Source: Odobenus rosmarus divergens
Taxonomy: Eukaryota > Chordata > Mammalia > Carnivora > Odobenidae
NCBI RefSeq assembly: GCF_000321225.1
Contig: NW_004451012.1
Span: 1,050,263 to 1,114,262 of the forward strand
Length of the DNA: 64,000 nt
Direction: 5' to 3'
In this document: one piece after another, positions 1 to 12,679 of the stretch
Layout of the letters: every line of letters begins with the position of its first letter
Numbering within the stretch: position 1 is the first letter of the stretch
Notes under the pieces: model-generated
Told to the model about the DNA's origin: nothing
The model's database searches: none
What the model saw: the letters and a program-made list of their open reading frames with translations, nothing else
Position numbers and translations under genes: made by a program

Positions 1-1435
1 CCTTCTGTTTAGAGATTAACTGAATATAGCAATGGCAGAGCCAATTAAAAGATTACAGTATCCGGAAGCCAACTGTGCCATTTTTGTTTATATTTTGAAT
101 TTTAAGGCAGAATGCTTTCAATAATTCCATAACAGTAACATATATCGTCCTTCATGAGACCTTGGCAGTAAAAGTTAATAAAAACACGCCTATCCACAAC
201 CATAGTTAGTTGCTGCAGAAAGACAGATTTTCTTACCAACAAAAGAAACATTCATTTCCAAAAACTGCATATAAATATTTTACACAGTTACCTAATTTTC
301 TCAAAGTTTAAATTGATTATAAATAGTTTATGTGCTTTTTCTGTATCTGAAACCTGAGAACTCCTTAATGAAATCTTGCTTAAGCCTTCGTCAATAAACC
401 AAACGTGATGCACAGTACAGCAGTGCCCCCTACAGCTGGATAGCTTTACAAATTAACATTTTCTAGGTGTTTTCATTTGATTACAACTTCAGAAGCAATG
501 ATTAATGTTCATAGGCTTTGTTTCCTGTAATCTAAAGAATAATGCAATGATAACTAGAGAATCATATTTATAGTTAAGATTTTATTTTTTATAAATCTGT
601 TTTGCCAGTGTTGTGTACAAATAGGACTATCTGTATGAGCTCACAGTTTTCCTTTAACCATGTGATTGAGACTTTTCTTCTTTCCCAGTTATGAAGGAAG
701 TTACCCATCTAAAAGGTTGACTTAAATATTCTTCAACACTATTACAGTATTTATAATATATTATTAATATCTTATATATAGCCTATTCCAGAAGTCATAA
801 GGATAATAGAATTACTAAGATAGAAAATACATTAGAGATCCTCTAGACCAATATGCTCATTTCCTTATCTGGGTAAGGATAAGCTGCTTGGCTGCAGTCA
901 TACAATCTGGTTCCAATAAAACCAAAGCAGTGTGTTTGTGCACAGGATAATCACTAACTAAAAATGCTAATGCCCATCTTGCACTTAATAGTATATTCAT
1001 TGTTATCAATAATGATATATATCTTCCAAATTTCTTGTATGCTGTTTACTGTTTAAGAATAAACCTTTACAATATTTCTACCAACAGGTACATCATTTAG
1101 AATAAATTGCAGTTTTGACAAATGAGAGAAAAACAATGTGATTTGTGTAACTCATAAAAGCCAGAAGAATGTCATAATTGGGGAAAGATTGTAAATCTTT
1201 TCTTTTTCTGCATACTGCTGTCTCCAGTGATCATGCCCTAGTTTCTAGAGCCCCAAAGAAATAAAGAATCAAAGCAAATAAGTGATTAAATCCAGGCCCA
1301 AATAGCTTCAATTCTTTAATTTGAAAACAGTTGTAAAACATGAACTATATTCCAAAATACGGGAGTCTTCAGACCTTAAATAGGAATACAAGCCACCTAG
1401 ATTGTAGAGAAAGCAAGAATGAAAGACAAAGAGAC
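1..1435. other. AT-rich sequence, no gene recognised
   Basis: No splice-bounded exon or clear repeat. A stretch near 825-915 (TTAGAGATCCTCTAGACCAA) resembles the diverged end of an old tRNA-type SINE (MIR3-like), but too weakly to name. Confidence 0.5.
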
Positions 1436-1453
1436 GAAAAGCACAAAAGACGA

Positions 1454-1672
1454 TGGGGCACCTGGGTGGCTCAGTAGTTAAGCGTCTGCCTTGGGCTTAG
1501 GTCATGACCCCAGGGTCCTGGGATAGAGCCCCTCATCGAGCCCCACATCAGGCTCCCTGCTCGGCAGGAAGCCTGCTTCTCCCTCTCCCACTCCCTCTGC
1601 TTGTGTTCCCTCTCTTGCTGTGTCTCTCTCTCTCAAATAAATAATAAATAAAATCTTAAAAAAAAAAAAAAA
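1454..1672 (+). mobile_element. Can-SINE (SINEC type), full length
   Basis: Read 5' to 3', it has a tRNA-Lys-derived head with an A-box-like TGGCTCAGT and a degenerate B box, a CT-rich middle, an AAATAAA signal and an A tail. It is flanked by an 18-bp target-site duplication, GAAAAGCACAAAAGACGA at 1436-1453 and GAAAAGCACAAAAGATGA at 1673-1690. The single mismatch indicates a moderately recent insertion. Confidence 0.93.
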
Positions 1673-1690
1673 GAAAAGCACAAAAGATGA

Positions 1691-4504
1691 GAGGAACAAC
1701 ATGCCCCTTCTCAACTGTGGTGGGAGAGAGTAGTTTGAATCTAGTAAAGAACAAAAATACTTCTTCAGCATTATCATTCATTCCTAAGGAGTAATTACTA
1801 GTTGGGAAAATAAACAACCACTCATCCTTCTTGGTCCTGCCTATAAGTACAGTACCATGTACGTGGAAGTTAGATACTCCCAAACTATAGGAACTATTGC
1901 AGGGAGCCATGTCCCTTCTGTCTTCCCTAAGGCAGTGAGCTCTCATTTTCTCCCTGCTGTTTTAGGCAGAGAGAGGTCTCTAGTGGACCATGGGAAATAG
2001 CTATAGTAAATAGAAATTTGGTACTGTTCTTGTATGTGGCCTTTTCCCCCCAACTCTGACTGTAAATTTTCTGTTAAGGGAAAAAAAAAAGATATCTATT
2101 TGTTTTGGCTTCAGGCTGGTGTATAAACTTCATGCTTGTGTTAAAATGCTATCTTTTCCCCATAGGTACCAGCAGTGTGGATATATTACCAAAATTCTTC
2201 CTGCAGAGCAAAACCAGCAGCTTTTTTCATAAAATCATCTCAAGTCATTAATGTTTCTTCATATTTAGTATATTTTTAAAAGCAAAAACTAATAGAAGTA
2301 TGTGAAGGTACTGATAGTGTTGCTTATTTTTTAATTTATTATTTTACTAAAAGCAAAAACAAGTATTGAGCATAAGTTAAGTGGAAAATTAAAAGGCAAG
2401 CATAAAGGTTTGGAAGGTGACAATAGATTGTTAGGAACTTGTTTTCATAATAGTAAAGACGTATTAGGAAAAGATTTTGGCAAGCATTATTAAACCTTCT
2501 GACAATATTGAAAGCAGGGCACTATTAAAAAGAAAAATTTTAAGAGAGCAATCAGGGCATAACATTCAGGTATACAGATGGTCAAGAATAATTAAACTTT
2601 TAAGGAGTGAAATATTTTAATGATGTATATTTTTTGTTTTCTAAGTTATAGGAAACAAACGATTTCATTGTTTTCCTTGGGTTGGACTTAAAGAGGTTTC
2701 TTATTAAATGAAAAGGTTCTCCCAAAATGTAAAACTTCTGTATTCTGTTTTACATAAAATTAAAAGGCAGACTAATAATTGTCACATATCTCAGGTCTTG
2801 TAAAAAGAATTTCATTGCTAAAAAGCTTCTTAAAAACATTGGATTGAAAGACATATTACTAATATATGATGTTGGTCATATTTCAAGTGTAAAACAATAC
2901 AAATGTATTTGCTTAAAAGTGTAATACGCTGCAAATGTCATTCATAAATTGGGTGGGGTACTTAGCAATTGTATAGCTAAACATTCCACATAATTCAGAA
3001 CTGCTCTCTCAAGTACTTTTGACAGGTGGTCATCCAGGCTCTGCTTAAAGTTTTGATGTGGATTTTACTACCTCATAAGGCAGCCAATTACATTTTTCAA
3101 ATGCTCCGACTACATATTCTCTGATTTAGTGTAATTGTTTTCTACATACCAACCTTTCAATTTCTTAAGGATAATTAAACCTGTACTAAGTATTTTCTAG
3201 CCAGGTTTTAGTAGTTCCTGTTCTCATATAGTATGATTTCTTGATGTTCTATCTTTTTTCCTCCTCTAGGCTGATGCAGTTCATCATTTATTATTTAGCT
3301 TTGGCCCCCAGAATGAAACTTTTTCAAATGTGATCTGAAAAATATGAATTAGAATGGATGCTATTTGCTCAGAATTCAGTGTGAGATTGCATTAGAATGT
3401 TTGAGGTAATCCAAACACTTTGTTTCCCCGTTCTCCATGATTATTCAAGTATTTACACATTTTTATTTGCAAGTTCTTTCAGTACCTGGAGGTATATTTG
3501 ACTGGCACTTTAATTCTGCTTTATGGTGTATGGAATAAATGTTCATTCGCAAATCATTCTCCTTGAAAGGTAGATGTTGTATATTTTCTTTCTGGAGTCC
3601 ATTAATGTTACCTCATCTACCCAATCACTAGAGGCAGCCCTCCCACCCCTTTCTTCTTACTCTATATGTAGAAAATAAATCCTTTTACACTATGAATAAT
3701 TTATAAATCTCAGCTCTTTCTGTGTTTTTGTCTTAGAGTGTGTATACCTTTTGTGATTAGTTTGTGATTTTTGTGATTGTTTCTTCTTTGTACAAATTAA
3801 TTTTTTCATTGGAATCATTTGGAATCATTTGAAACAGTGTTGAAGATCCCTCTTTACATTCATATATGTGACACTGAAAGTGTATTGAGGGCGATTCAAC
3901 ACTCCTAGTGCAGTAAGGTGTTGCATAAAGCTATTTCTGAGAATCCTGTGATTTTTATTTGGGAAACAGGCATTACAAGAGAATTCATGTTCAGTTCAGT
4001 AAATGAATTAAGTCCTCAGTGCTTTATGTGTGAGCAAGATAAACTTTGGAGTGTTCCTATGGCAGGTATTAATAGGTGCCAACCATGGTCATAGAAATAT
4101 CTCAACAATGCTACCATGGAATATATTGTTTTCATTTACATAGATACTGAGAAAAACTACCTCAATATATTAACTGTCATATGTTTTCATTAATACTAAT
4201 TTTTTTACTTGATTTATGGAATTGTTTGACATTTTGGAGAGTATTTTCAAAATTAATTCTAATTTTAAAATAGTTAAAATCATTCCATTCTTACAACAAT
4301 AAAAGGAAAAACCTAGACTATCGAGGCCAGATCTAGGTTTCAACCATAAAACTCTATCATTATTATATAGGAGTATATGTATTCCTATCTTCTATGATAA
4401 GGAAGTATTATACCTCAGGCACCAATTTTGTTTTAGTGTTTCAGGTCTTCAAATCTTGCACATAATGGCAAATATACTTTCATCACAGCTGAACTTTTTG
4501 AAAT
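1691..4504. other. Unrecognised intronic sequence with a possible old CR1/L3-like piece
   Basis: No gene seen. Around 3000-3180, CAGGTGGTCATCCAGGCTCT and the following CTACCTCATAAGGCAGCCAA resemble an old mammalian repeat (CR1/L3-like) from recall. The remainder is AT-rich and featureless to the eye. Confidence 0.4.
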
Positions 4505-4517
4505 CTGCTTTGTTTTT

Positions 4518-4931
4518 GTTTTGTTTTTATTATGTTATGTTAATCATCATACATTATTAGTTTTTGATGTATTGTTCCATGATTCATTGTTTGCGTATAA
4601 CACCCAGTGCTCCACGCAGAATGTGCCCTCTTTAATACCCATCACCAGGCCAACCCATCCCCCCACCCCCCTCCCCTCTAGAACCCTCAGTTGGTTTCTC
4701 AGAGTCCATAGTCTCTCATGGTTCGTGTCCCCCTCTGACTTCCCCCCCTTCATTCTTCCCCTCCTGCTATTTTCTTTTTTTGTTTGTTTTTTTAACATAT
4801 AATGTATTATTTGTTTCAGAGGTACAGGTCTATGATTCAACAGTCTTACACAATTCACAGCACTCACCATAGCACATACCCTCCCCAATGTCTATCACCC
4901 AGCCACCCCATCCCTCCCACCTCCCACCACC
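4518..4931 (-). mobile_element. L1 3' end, 5'-truncated, with two 3'-UTR modules
   Basis: The + strand shows a T-rich tract (the L1 poly-A), then a C-rich carnivore L1 3'-UTR motif (CACCCAGTGCTCC ... GTGCCCTCTTTAATACCCATCACC). A second T-rich tract follows at about 4770-4793, then a related but different copy of the same motif (TGTCTATCACCCAGCCACCC). CTGCTTTGTTTTT at 4505-4517 recurs exactly at 4932-4944, so the composite was inserted as one unit. Confidence 0.8.
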
Positions 4932-4944
4932 CTGCTTTGTTTTT

Positions 4945-6190
4945 ACTTATATTAATAGGCTGATAATGTGCCTTGTTCAGTCTCTCTGAATATTTTCATG
5001 ACTTCTCATTCAGTGAACTCTTCATGGCTCCAGTTTAAGTCCAGAGTAGCAATCCCCCTCATTGCTTCTGGACTTATTTAATAATTAAAAATTATATAAT
5101 TTAGGTTGAATTAAGGTAATTTTTTTTTGTATAGATTAAGTCTGAACTGTTATAGAACTGATTTTTGTGGTAAAATTGGAGTAATGGGCAGAGTAAAATG
5201 GTAATAACAGAAATTCTAATTTATAATTCATTTATGCAGGGAAATGGTAAAGGGTAAGAATACCTTTCCAAGAATATAGTCGACCTATATCTAATAACAG
5301 GAAGTCTTTCAAGGGTACAAAATTATATTGGTTGAACGCTTAGTTAGTATTTTTAGAAGCTTAGCACTTAGGCAACAATAAATCTTCTGCCTGGTAATCA
5401 AACTATCAACCACAAAATCAACACAAAACAAGTTCAAGGTGTATCTAAGGACCAGAGCTAAACTTAAAATGTTCAGAAGGGAAGAAAAATATCTTTATCT
5501 TGGTTATTCCAAGAGTATAAAGGTATTTTCAAGGGCATTGTTGTATTAGAAAGATAAGAAACTACAGTTCATTAAAAATTAACAGTAGTGCAGTTGAAGT
5601 GTATCTATTAAAGTAATAAGCTTCAAAAGAATGATAATTGTGTGTTTGTGGCTGACTCTCATTCTATCAAACTGTAGACAATCTATACTAGAGATTGAAT
5701 GTTTCTTCCAATCAAATGAAAATGTCCAGGTCTAGATGTCTTTAAGTATAGATTTATGCACATCCCACCATCCAGACATTTAAGAACTTAAACATAAATA
5801 AGCAAAATATTAAAAAGAAAACCCCATCAGAACTTAAAATATGGATTAGCACCAATCTCATATTACTTATCTCAAAAAATATACACAGATGTAATTTGAA
5901 TTAAACTAAAAGAGAATGCTTCCTGATGACATATATTTCTACTTTTCCCATGAGAAATGTGGAATTGAGGGAAATAAATGAATTATGGAAAATCCCACTA
6001 CTAGCAACCATTTTGGAGGGCAAAGCATATAGTGTGACCGGGTTGCCAGAGAGCTGATGAATGCTTGATGGGATGTTCTGCAAGACCAACAACAGGCTAA
6101 GGCTGGGGAAGCAAAACTGGAGGAAGATAGCAGAGATTATCTTCACTGTTCTTAGTTGTCTTCTTGTCTCAGCTTCCAAGTATCAAGTAT
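4945..6190. other. Unrecognised intronic sequence
   Basis: AT-rich, with no exon-like open segment bounded by convincing splice sites and no repeat that I could identify. Confidence 0.5.
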
Positions 6191-6194
6191 TCTC

Positions 6195-6345
6195 AATTAG
6201 ACATGTATTTATTCAATCATTTCTTCATTTATTCAGTCAATAAATAAGGACTGAGCACCTACAATGGCAGTCACTGCACTCAGCCCCATGGATATAGCAG
6301 GATATATAGCAAGATATAACCCCATGGATATGATCAGGCTCTTGT
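6195..6345 (-). mobile_element. L2 3'-end fragment
   Basis: TTTATTCAGTCAATAAATAAGGACTGAGCACCTACAATGG and the following CAGTCACTGCACTCAGCC match, from recall, the antisense 3' end of LINE-2 (attcattcaacaaatattta, then gagcacctactatgtgcc). It is strongly diverged. Confidence 0.6.
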
Positions 6346-7460
6346 TCTCATTACTATATACAGATATAGTGTAGACTCGACTTTATATAGAATGATCAGC
6401 GTTGTTTTCCTTTAAACTAGAATTTTAAATTTGTTTTAAAAAGGGAAGATATTTATTCCATTCCCAAGTGAGAGAAAAGCTTGTACAGGAGTCTTGATGT
6501 GATCAAAGTTGGTAAGTTTGAAATTCAGAACGAAGACTAATGTATATAGTAAATGAAGCAGGGAGTAGAACAGAGTGAATAAGCAGGGCCAGATCACATA
6601 GTCCTAGCAGTTAATATTTGTGAGCAGTCCTTTAACAGGTGAACCATTTTCTGATACACATTTATTTTAAATCACTGGGCTGAGTGGAAATGTGATCTGG
6701 AGGAATAATGTCTGGAAGCAGGAATAAATCTTGGGAATCACAGAGAGGAATCTGCTGGCAACTAGTGCCTGAAATCAAGTCAAGTGGCAACAAACTGTCT
6801 TCATAAATGGAAATATTCTAGACCCCACCAAAAAGCCACAAAGACTGTAAGATTTTGAACAAGTTGTCATTATATGAACAAGTTGTCATTATATGAACAA
6901 GTTGTGGTTGGAAGAGAAGAAATGAATTACAATCTGAATTTTACTTTCTTATCAGGGAAAGGCTTTTTTTTTCCGCCCCTCAAATTGTTTTCTTCTTTGT
7001 TGCTTTCAACAAAAATAAAGGACACGCAAATAGTTTCCCAGCTGCAAAGGCCCTAGCCCAGCCCAGCTAGATAACTGAAAAATGCACTGAAAATATAATT
7101 TAATGTCTGTGAGATACTTTCAGTATTTAAGAAAAGAACTTAACAATGCCCATGAAAGAGAAAAGGGCTTTAATTAAAATATGCCCACATAACTTGAGAA
7201 AAATAGAACTTATAAGAACCAGGACCTTACAAGATAAATAAATTAAAAAATAAAATCTGTACAAGCCTATACAAAACTCTACAGGGAAAAAAATCAAAGA
7301 AAATACAAAGTCATTTTAGGAGAACTTTAGAAAAAGGAGAGGGAGAACCATAAGATAAATACAAGAAAGATAAAATTCCAGATAAGTGCTTTGAACTAAC
7401 CTACAATGAAGTTAAAGGAAATGTGGCGTTTATGAAAAATAAATGGGATAAGGCAAGGGA
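6345..7460. other. Unrecognised intronic sequence
   Basis: No gene seen. It contains a short minisatellite at 6856-6905. The last part (about 7110-7460) is A-rich and may be the diverged upstream end of the L1 that follows. Confidence 0.4.
6856..6905. repeat. 19-bp tandem repeat, about 2.6 copies
   Basis: The unit TGAACAAGTTGTCATTATA occurs at 6856-6874 and 6875-6893 without mismatch, and a 12-bp part follows at 6894-6905. Confidence 0.9.
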
Positions 7461-8819
7461 ATTTAAAATTAAATTAAAGCTTAATATGTGTGACCATCTC
7501 AGTAGATACTAAAGGCATTCAAAAAAATAAATAAATAAACATCTAACTATGATAAAGAGACTTAGCAAACTGGTTGTAGGAGGAACCTGATGAGCAACAT
7601 GTAAAAACATAGTCAACAGTTGGGAAATGTTAAACTTTTCACCACTTCCATTCATCATGGTGGTAGAGTTCCTAGCTACTGCAGTAAAATTAAAAAAAAA
7701 AAAAAGTTATATGGATGTGCTTAGAAGAAACAAAACTCTCATGGGTTGGCTTCATGGAAAACTTGAGAGAACACACAGAAACATTAATAGAACTAACAAG
7801 ATAGTATAATTAGTTTGCTGAAGATCAATATCTGAAACTCAAATTGCATTTCTATATATTCATGCCTAAGTTTTATAAAATGAATTTAAAATATCATAAA
7901 CATATAAAACACCTATAAATATTATACAAATATTATAAATAAGTAATAAATATTACATGATAAATATGTATATTACAAATAAGTATAGAATAAATTAAGA
8001 AAAATATGTAATGTGTGTATGATGAAAATTATAAAGCTTTATTTAAATATGTTAAAGAAGAAAATATCATGTTCTTAAACAGGGGTATTTAATATAATAA
8101 AGATGTCTAATCTCCCCCAAATTTGTATATGTGTAATAGTAATACATATATCATTACGTATATATTGAATACAATTCCAGTAAAAATCCCAGTGGGTTTC
8201 TATTTATTTTGGAGAAGAAAAAGAGTGAATTGCTCTTCTAGATAAGACATTATAAAGCTTACAGTAATGAAGAATGCATGGTATCATTTATAGTGTCAGT
8301 ACAGGAATAGCAACGTAGAACAATGGAAAAGTAGATGGGCATGATTTACTAAATGATTCTGAGAAAATTGATTTGCCCTAATGGGGAAAAAAACCCACAA
8401 AATCTCACTGTACACAAAAATCAATTCCAGTTGAATTAAATGTTAAAAAGGTAAAATTGTAAAGTTTAGGGAATATATATAACATTTTCTCTATGATTTC
8501 AGAGTAGGGCAAAAATTTAAAGCTTTAGAAAAATATATAGGAGACTATCTCAGGACAAGTGAAACCCCCAAATCTTTAACATATATTTTAAAAATTAGTA
8601 AGTTTGATTTTACTACAGTTGAAAATGTCTGTTTCTCAAAAGGCTCTATAGAAAATCATAAAACAAGCCACAATTTGTAGAACATATTTGTGACATATAA
8701 AAAAGACAAATGGCTATTTCTGAGATGTTATTAAGATCAGATACTAATTAGTAGGATAATTCAATAGCAAAACTGGCCAAAAGATGAATGGAAAAATTCA
8801 AATTAAAGTCACAATTAGG

Positions 8820-9016
8820 GGGGTGCCTGGGTGACTCAGTCAGTGAAGTGTCTGCCTTCGGTTCAGGTCATGATCCCAGGATCCCAGGATCGAGCCCCAC
8901 ACCAGGCTTCTTGCTCAGTGGGGGGCCTGCTTCTCCCTCTGCCTGCTGCTCCCCCTGCTTGTGCTGTCTCTCTCTCTCTCTCTCTGATAAATAAATAAAA
9001 TCTTAAAAAAAAAAAC
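8820..9016 (+). mobile_element. Can-SINE
   Basis: Head GGTGCCTGGGTGACTCAGTC and a complete A tail, flanked by a perfect 15-bp duplication AAAGTCACAATTAGG at 8805-8819 and 9017-9031. It is inserted in the old L1. Confidence 0.93.
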
Positions 9017-9249
9017 AAAGTCACAATTAGGTATGTCATACAAACACTAGATAGGCAAAAATTTCAAAAGTTTAACGGTAACAACTATTGATAAGGATAA
9101 AGAGTAACAGTAGCTCATATACTACTGTAAAAATGTAGAACCTACTTATTGTACCACGTTGGATACAGGTAAATTCTAGAGCTAGAAATTCTGCCTCTTG
9201 CTCTTATATGTAATCACCAGGAAACATGTTAAGAATGTTTCTAAGGTCA

Positions 9250-9479
9250 GGGCACCTGGGTGGCTCAGTCGGTTGGGCGTCTGCCTTCTGTTCGGGTCGT
9301 GATCCCAGGGTCCTGGGATGGAGCCCCGCATCGGGCTCCCTGCTCCACTGGGGAGCCTGCTTCTCTCCATCTACCTGCTGCTCCCCCTGCTCATGTTCTC
9401 TCTCTGTCTCTCTCTCTCTCAGTCAAATAAATAAATAAATAAATAAATAAACAAATAAATAAAATCTTTAAAAAGAAAA
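9250..9479 (+). mobile_element. Can-SINE with expanded AAAT tail
   Basis: A complete element flanked by a 19-bp duplication, AAGAATGTTTCTAAGGTCA at 9231-9249 and AAGAATGTTTTTAAGGTCA at 9480-9498. The tail has grown into an (AAAT)n microsatellite at about 9424-9463. Confidence 0.93.
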
Positions 9480-9889
9480 AAGAATGTTTTTAAGGTCATT
9501 GTTCCTAACTCTGAAACAACTGAGAAAAGCCAAATTTCTGTTAACACTAGTAAATAAAAATAATATGTTAACAATTTTATAGAGTGCAGAACTGAGTGAA
9601 CTAGAGGTAAACATATCAGTGTGGATATATCCTAGAAATGATATTGATTGAAAATAAGAAAGCCACAAATGAATAATATAGTATATACTTATTATAAATT
9701 TTAAAAACAGATAAAATGAAGCATTATGTTGTTTAGGTTAGGATCAAAACTAAGTGGAGAAATATAAAGGAAAGTTAGGAGAAATTCAAGACAGGGAATA
9801 CTTTGTGAAGAGGTATGAGTCAGGGGACTGGGACTGAGGGAAGGCACAAAGGAAACTTCACTGCTGCAGATGTTCTGTTTGTCAAATCA

Positions 9890-10930
9890 TTAGTGGGCTT
9901 GCCTTTTTATTATTGTCCTCTAAAAGTTAAATATTATTCCATGTGACTATGCAACTATATTCTTTATCAGTTATTACAAGTAATATAATACCTCACTATG
10001 CTGCCACTTGGTTTTCCAATAATATATCTTAGTTACTAGGTAAATCTGCTTCATTTTCATTAAGTTCTAGTAGTCTATTATACAGTCAGTTATACAGTTC
10101 ATTTTTTTTCACACTTTTTACTTTTGTGTTAGGCAGTTACCTTAGTCATATGTCCTTCTTCTTACCTCTCAATACTCGAATAAATCTGTAACTGTAAGTC
10201 TACAAGGGCAAAAATGGCCTCCATCTTTGCCATTATCTCTTCCTCACCTGGTACAAAGACTGGCCCTGTATTTCAGAAAGTTCTGGGTATATATACACGA
10301 TTAATTACATGTGTAAGCCACTTTCTTGAATAGAACTCACAAAAACACTAAAATGAAAACATATTCTCTTTGCTTCAGTGAACCAAACGCATAGTAGCCC
10401 CTAGGAGAGTGCACGTAAATAACACTGTCATTCTCTTTAGAAATGGTCAAATTCAAAATAAAACTGTAAAGCTATATTTAAGCCAAAAATTGTAATAAAT
10501 AGAAAGGTTATATTTGGTGTTATTTAATCACTATTTGCCCAATAAACTAGATAAGTAAGGATGCTCATTTAAATACATTGCCTCAGAATAATTTTACTCA
10601 AAGTAGGTTAATGTCATTCGATAAAGTACATTTTATTTTAAACCATTGTAAAGGATTATAACAGGTTTTTAATGGGAATTATTTCTATTTTTCATTATAA
10701 AATCAAGACGTGTTTGTTGTAACATATTTTGAAGAGAAGCACTGTTAATAACTTGTTTAAGTCTTACATATATATATACTTTTAAATGAATAAATGTTTG
10801 ATAATGTTAAAAATATAAAAATGTAACAGATCTATTTGAAGTAATCACGGAATGTAAAGAGAAAAATAATGCAATATAAGAATTTAAGATATCAAGAAAT
10901 AGAGTCAACAACTAAGAAAAATGAAATGGC
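9890..10930. other. Mostly unrecognised; possible L2 piece near 10180-10300
   Basis: AAGTCTACAAGGGCAAAAAT followed by GGCCTCCATCTTTGCCATTA resembles the sense L2 motif 'gagggcagggaccgtgtctg' only loosely. The rest is AT-rich with no visible gene. Confidence 0.3.
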
Positions 10931-10932
10931 AG

Positions 10933-11120
10933 GGCACCTGGGTGGCTCAGTCGGTTAAGCATCTGACTCTTGATTTTATCTCAAGTCATGATCTCAGGGT
11001 CATGGGATCAAGCCCGACATAGGGCTCCAGGCTGAAAGTGGAGCTGCTTAAGATTCTCTCTCGCCCTCTCTCTGCCCCTCACCCCCTCCCATGCATGCTC
11101 TCTCTCTCAAAAAAAAAAAC
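10933..11120 (+). mobile_element. Older Can-SINE, followed by a CA/TA microsatellite
   Basis: Head GGGCACCTGGGTGGCTCAGT, and the older-type body (ATCTGACTCTTGATTTTATC, CTGCTTAAGATTCTCTCTC). No clear target-site duplication. Its tail runs into (AC)n/(AT)n at 11124-11163. Confidence 0.88.
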
Positions 11121-11704
11121 TATACACACACACACACACATATATGTATATATCTATATATGTGATTAAAAAAAGAAAAAAGGGGTGCCATAAAAAAAAT
11201 CTGTTGACTGACAAATGCATATCTCATTTGACATCTTATATATCCATTAGCTAACTTGACATCTGTACTTGGATGTTTATTATTAACAGGAATAAAATCA
11301 AAATTAGGACAGTCCCTGAAATTCCTTTTTCTTGTTTGTTTCTCTTAGTTGGTAGCTTGGTTTTAGGTATCTTGCAAAGGTCAGGGATTACTAGTTTTTC
11401 CTTTCCAGACCCTAAAAAAATTGTTTCCTAAAGGGCAGTGAAATAGTATCAGTCAGTCCAGACTAGGATTTTTCAACATGTTCCCTTTATTTTCTACTTC
11501 TGTTTTAGTCTATGAATAATAAATATTATGGTATTTTTTTATTTCAATTGTCCCTTATAATGTGAATCCATTCCTTCTTAGATGAAGAAAGCATTGAGCT
11601 TTCGTTGGTCAAGCTCTGTAATGAACTAGTACATGCTTCAGAGAGAAACTGTTTCTGAACACTGCCCTTTCATAGCCTAGATGAGTAACAATGATGAAAG
11701 ACAA

Positions 11705-11805
11705 TTAAACACAATAAATACATACATCAAAAAATCATGTTGTGTACCTTAAATATGTACAATTTTTGTATGTCAATCATACCTCAATAAAACTGGGAGA
11801 AAATC
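11705..11805 (+). mobile_element. L1 3'-terminal fragment
   Basis: CATGTTGTGTACCTTAAATA followed by CATACCTCAATAAAACTGGG matches the very 3' end of old mammalian L1s, including the AATAAA signal before the tail. Confidence 0.7.
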
Positions 11806-12129
11806 AATTAGAACATTTTTTTTTTCTCTTTTAAAGCACTGAGAGAAATTACTGGTTCTCTAATAGAAACATCACTTGCTAAAAACTGTACATATTTTTT
11901 CAGCCAGAGGGAGATATGTGAATATTGTAGAATGCTCTCTTTTCTTTCTTGCTAAATCAGATCTAAATTTTCTTCTGGAAAGAGCTGACAGTGACTACAA
12001 TAGTCCATGTTAGAGGCAATGGAGAGCATTTATCAATTCACTCTTTTCCCAAGAGAAAGAATTAAACCCTGGCACATCTTCAAACACAAACTCCTCAGCC
12101 TTAAAGTAGGATTGTCTAAGCATCTCGTG

Positions 12130-12440
12130 TAACACTGCCCCCACACATTTTTCCCATTTTTGTAAATAGCACTCCAATTTATTCAGTTGCTTGGATTAGA
12201 ACCCTTAAGCAAGTCTCAATTCCTTTCTTCCTTGTCACTAAAATTCTGTCTATCATCAAGTGCTATGTATTCTATAATAATATATACTTCTAACTTATCC
12301 ATTTTCCTACTGATCATTTTCTTCCTTATCTGCTCTACCATCATCAGTACTAAGAGCACTGTTAATTTTCCTAACTGATCTCATTCTTCTATCCCACCTT
12401 CTCCAGTGTGTTCCCCACATAGCAATCAGAGTCATCTTTA
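12130..12440 (+). mobile_element. L2 fragment
   Basis: The order of AAGTCTCAATTCCTTTCTTC, CTGTCTATCATCAAGTGCTA, ATCCATTTTCCTACTGATCA and GTGTTCCCCACATAGCAATC follows the L2 'catccaatccatcaccaagtc ... cattctccacacagcagcc' region in sense orientation. Confidence 0.65.
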
Positions 12441-12679
12441 TATTGTTCTTTTACCATTATGAAAGCAATACATATAAAAAATTTTAATTGTCCAAAAGAT
12501 CACATAGTAAGAGTGATTCCTTCTCCCAGCCCAGTTTTTTATTCCCATTCTCCAGAATTCTTTCTCATATACCCTTCCTGAAGCTGTCCCGCTGTCCATT
12601 CATATAGATACTCATTTTTCCCTAAATGAGAGCATACTATAAATTTTATTCTGCTTTGTGATGGGTCTTGATTTATAAA

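Larger units (their letters stand above)
7460..9890 (+). mobile_element. Old L1 (ORF2 to 3' UTR), decayed, carrying two SINEs
   Basis: Segments read as relics of L1 ORF2 DNA in the sense direction: GACCATCTCAGTAGATACTA (RT-domain region), TTCATCATGGTGGTAGAGTT (before the YADD region) and CATTTCTATATATTCATGCC (after it). ORF2 C-terminal and 3'-UTR-like DNA follows to about 9890. All frames contain stops. The element is split by Can-SINEs at 8820-9016 and 9250-9479. Left and right edges are approximate. Confidence 0.7.

Noticed and set aside
1454..1530. tRNA-Lys-like gene in each SINE head
   Set aside because: The heads are SINE-derived, lack an intact cloverleaf and anticodon arm, and are followed by a SINE body and A tail.
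1502..1777. Open frames across SINE bodies, also at 8788, 27550, 31959, 34594-34928, 39766 and 63113
   Set aside because: They are translations of Can-SINE sequence. The same low-complexity Ser/Leu/Pro strings recur at each SINE.
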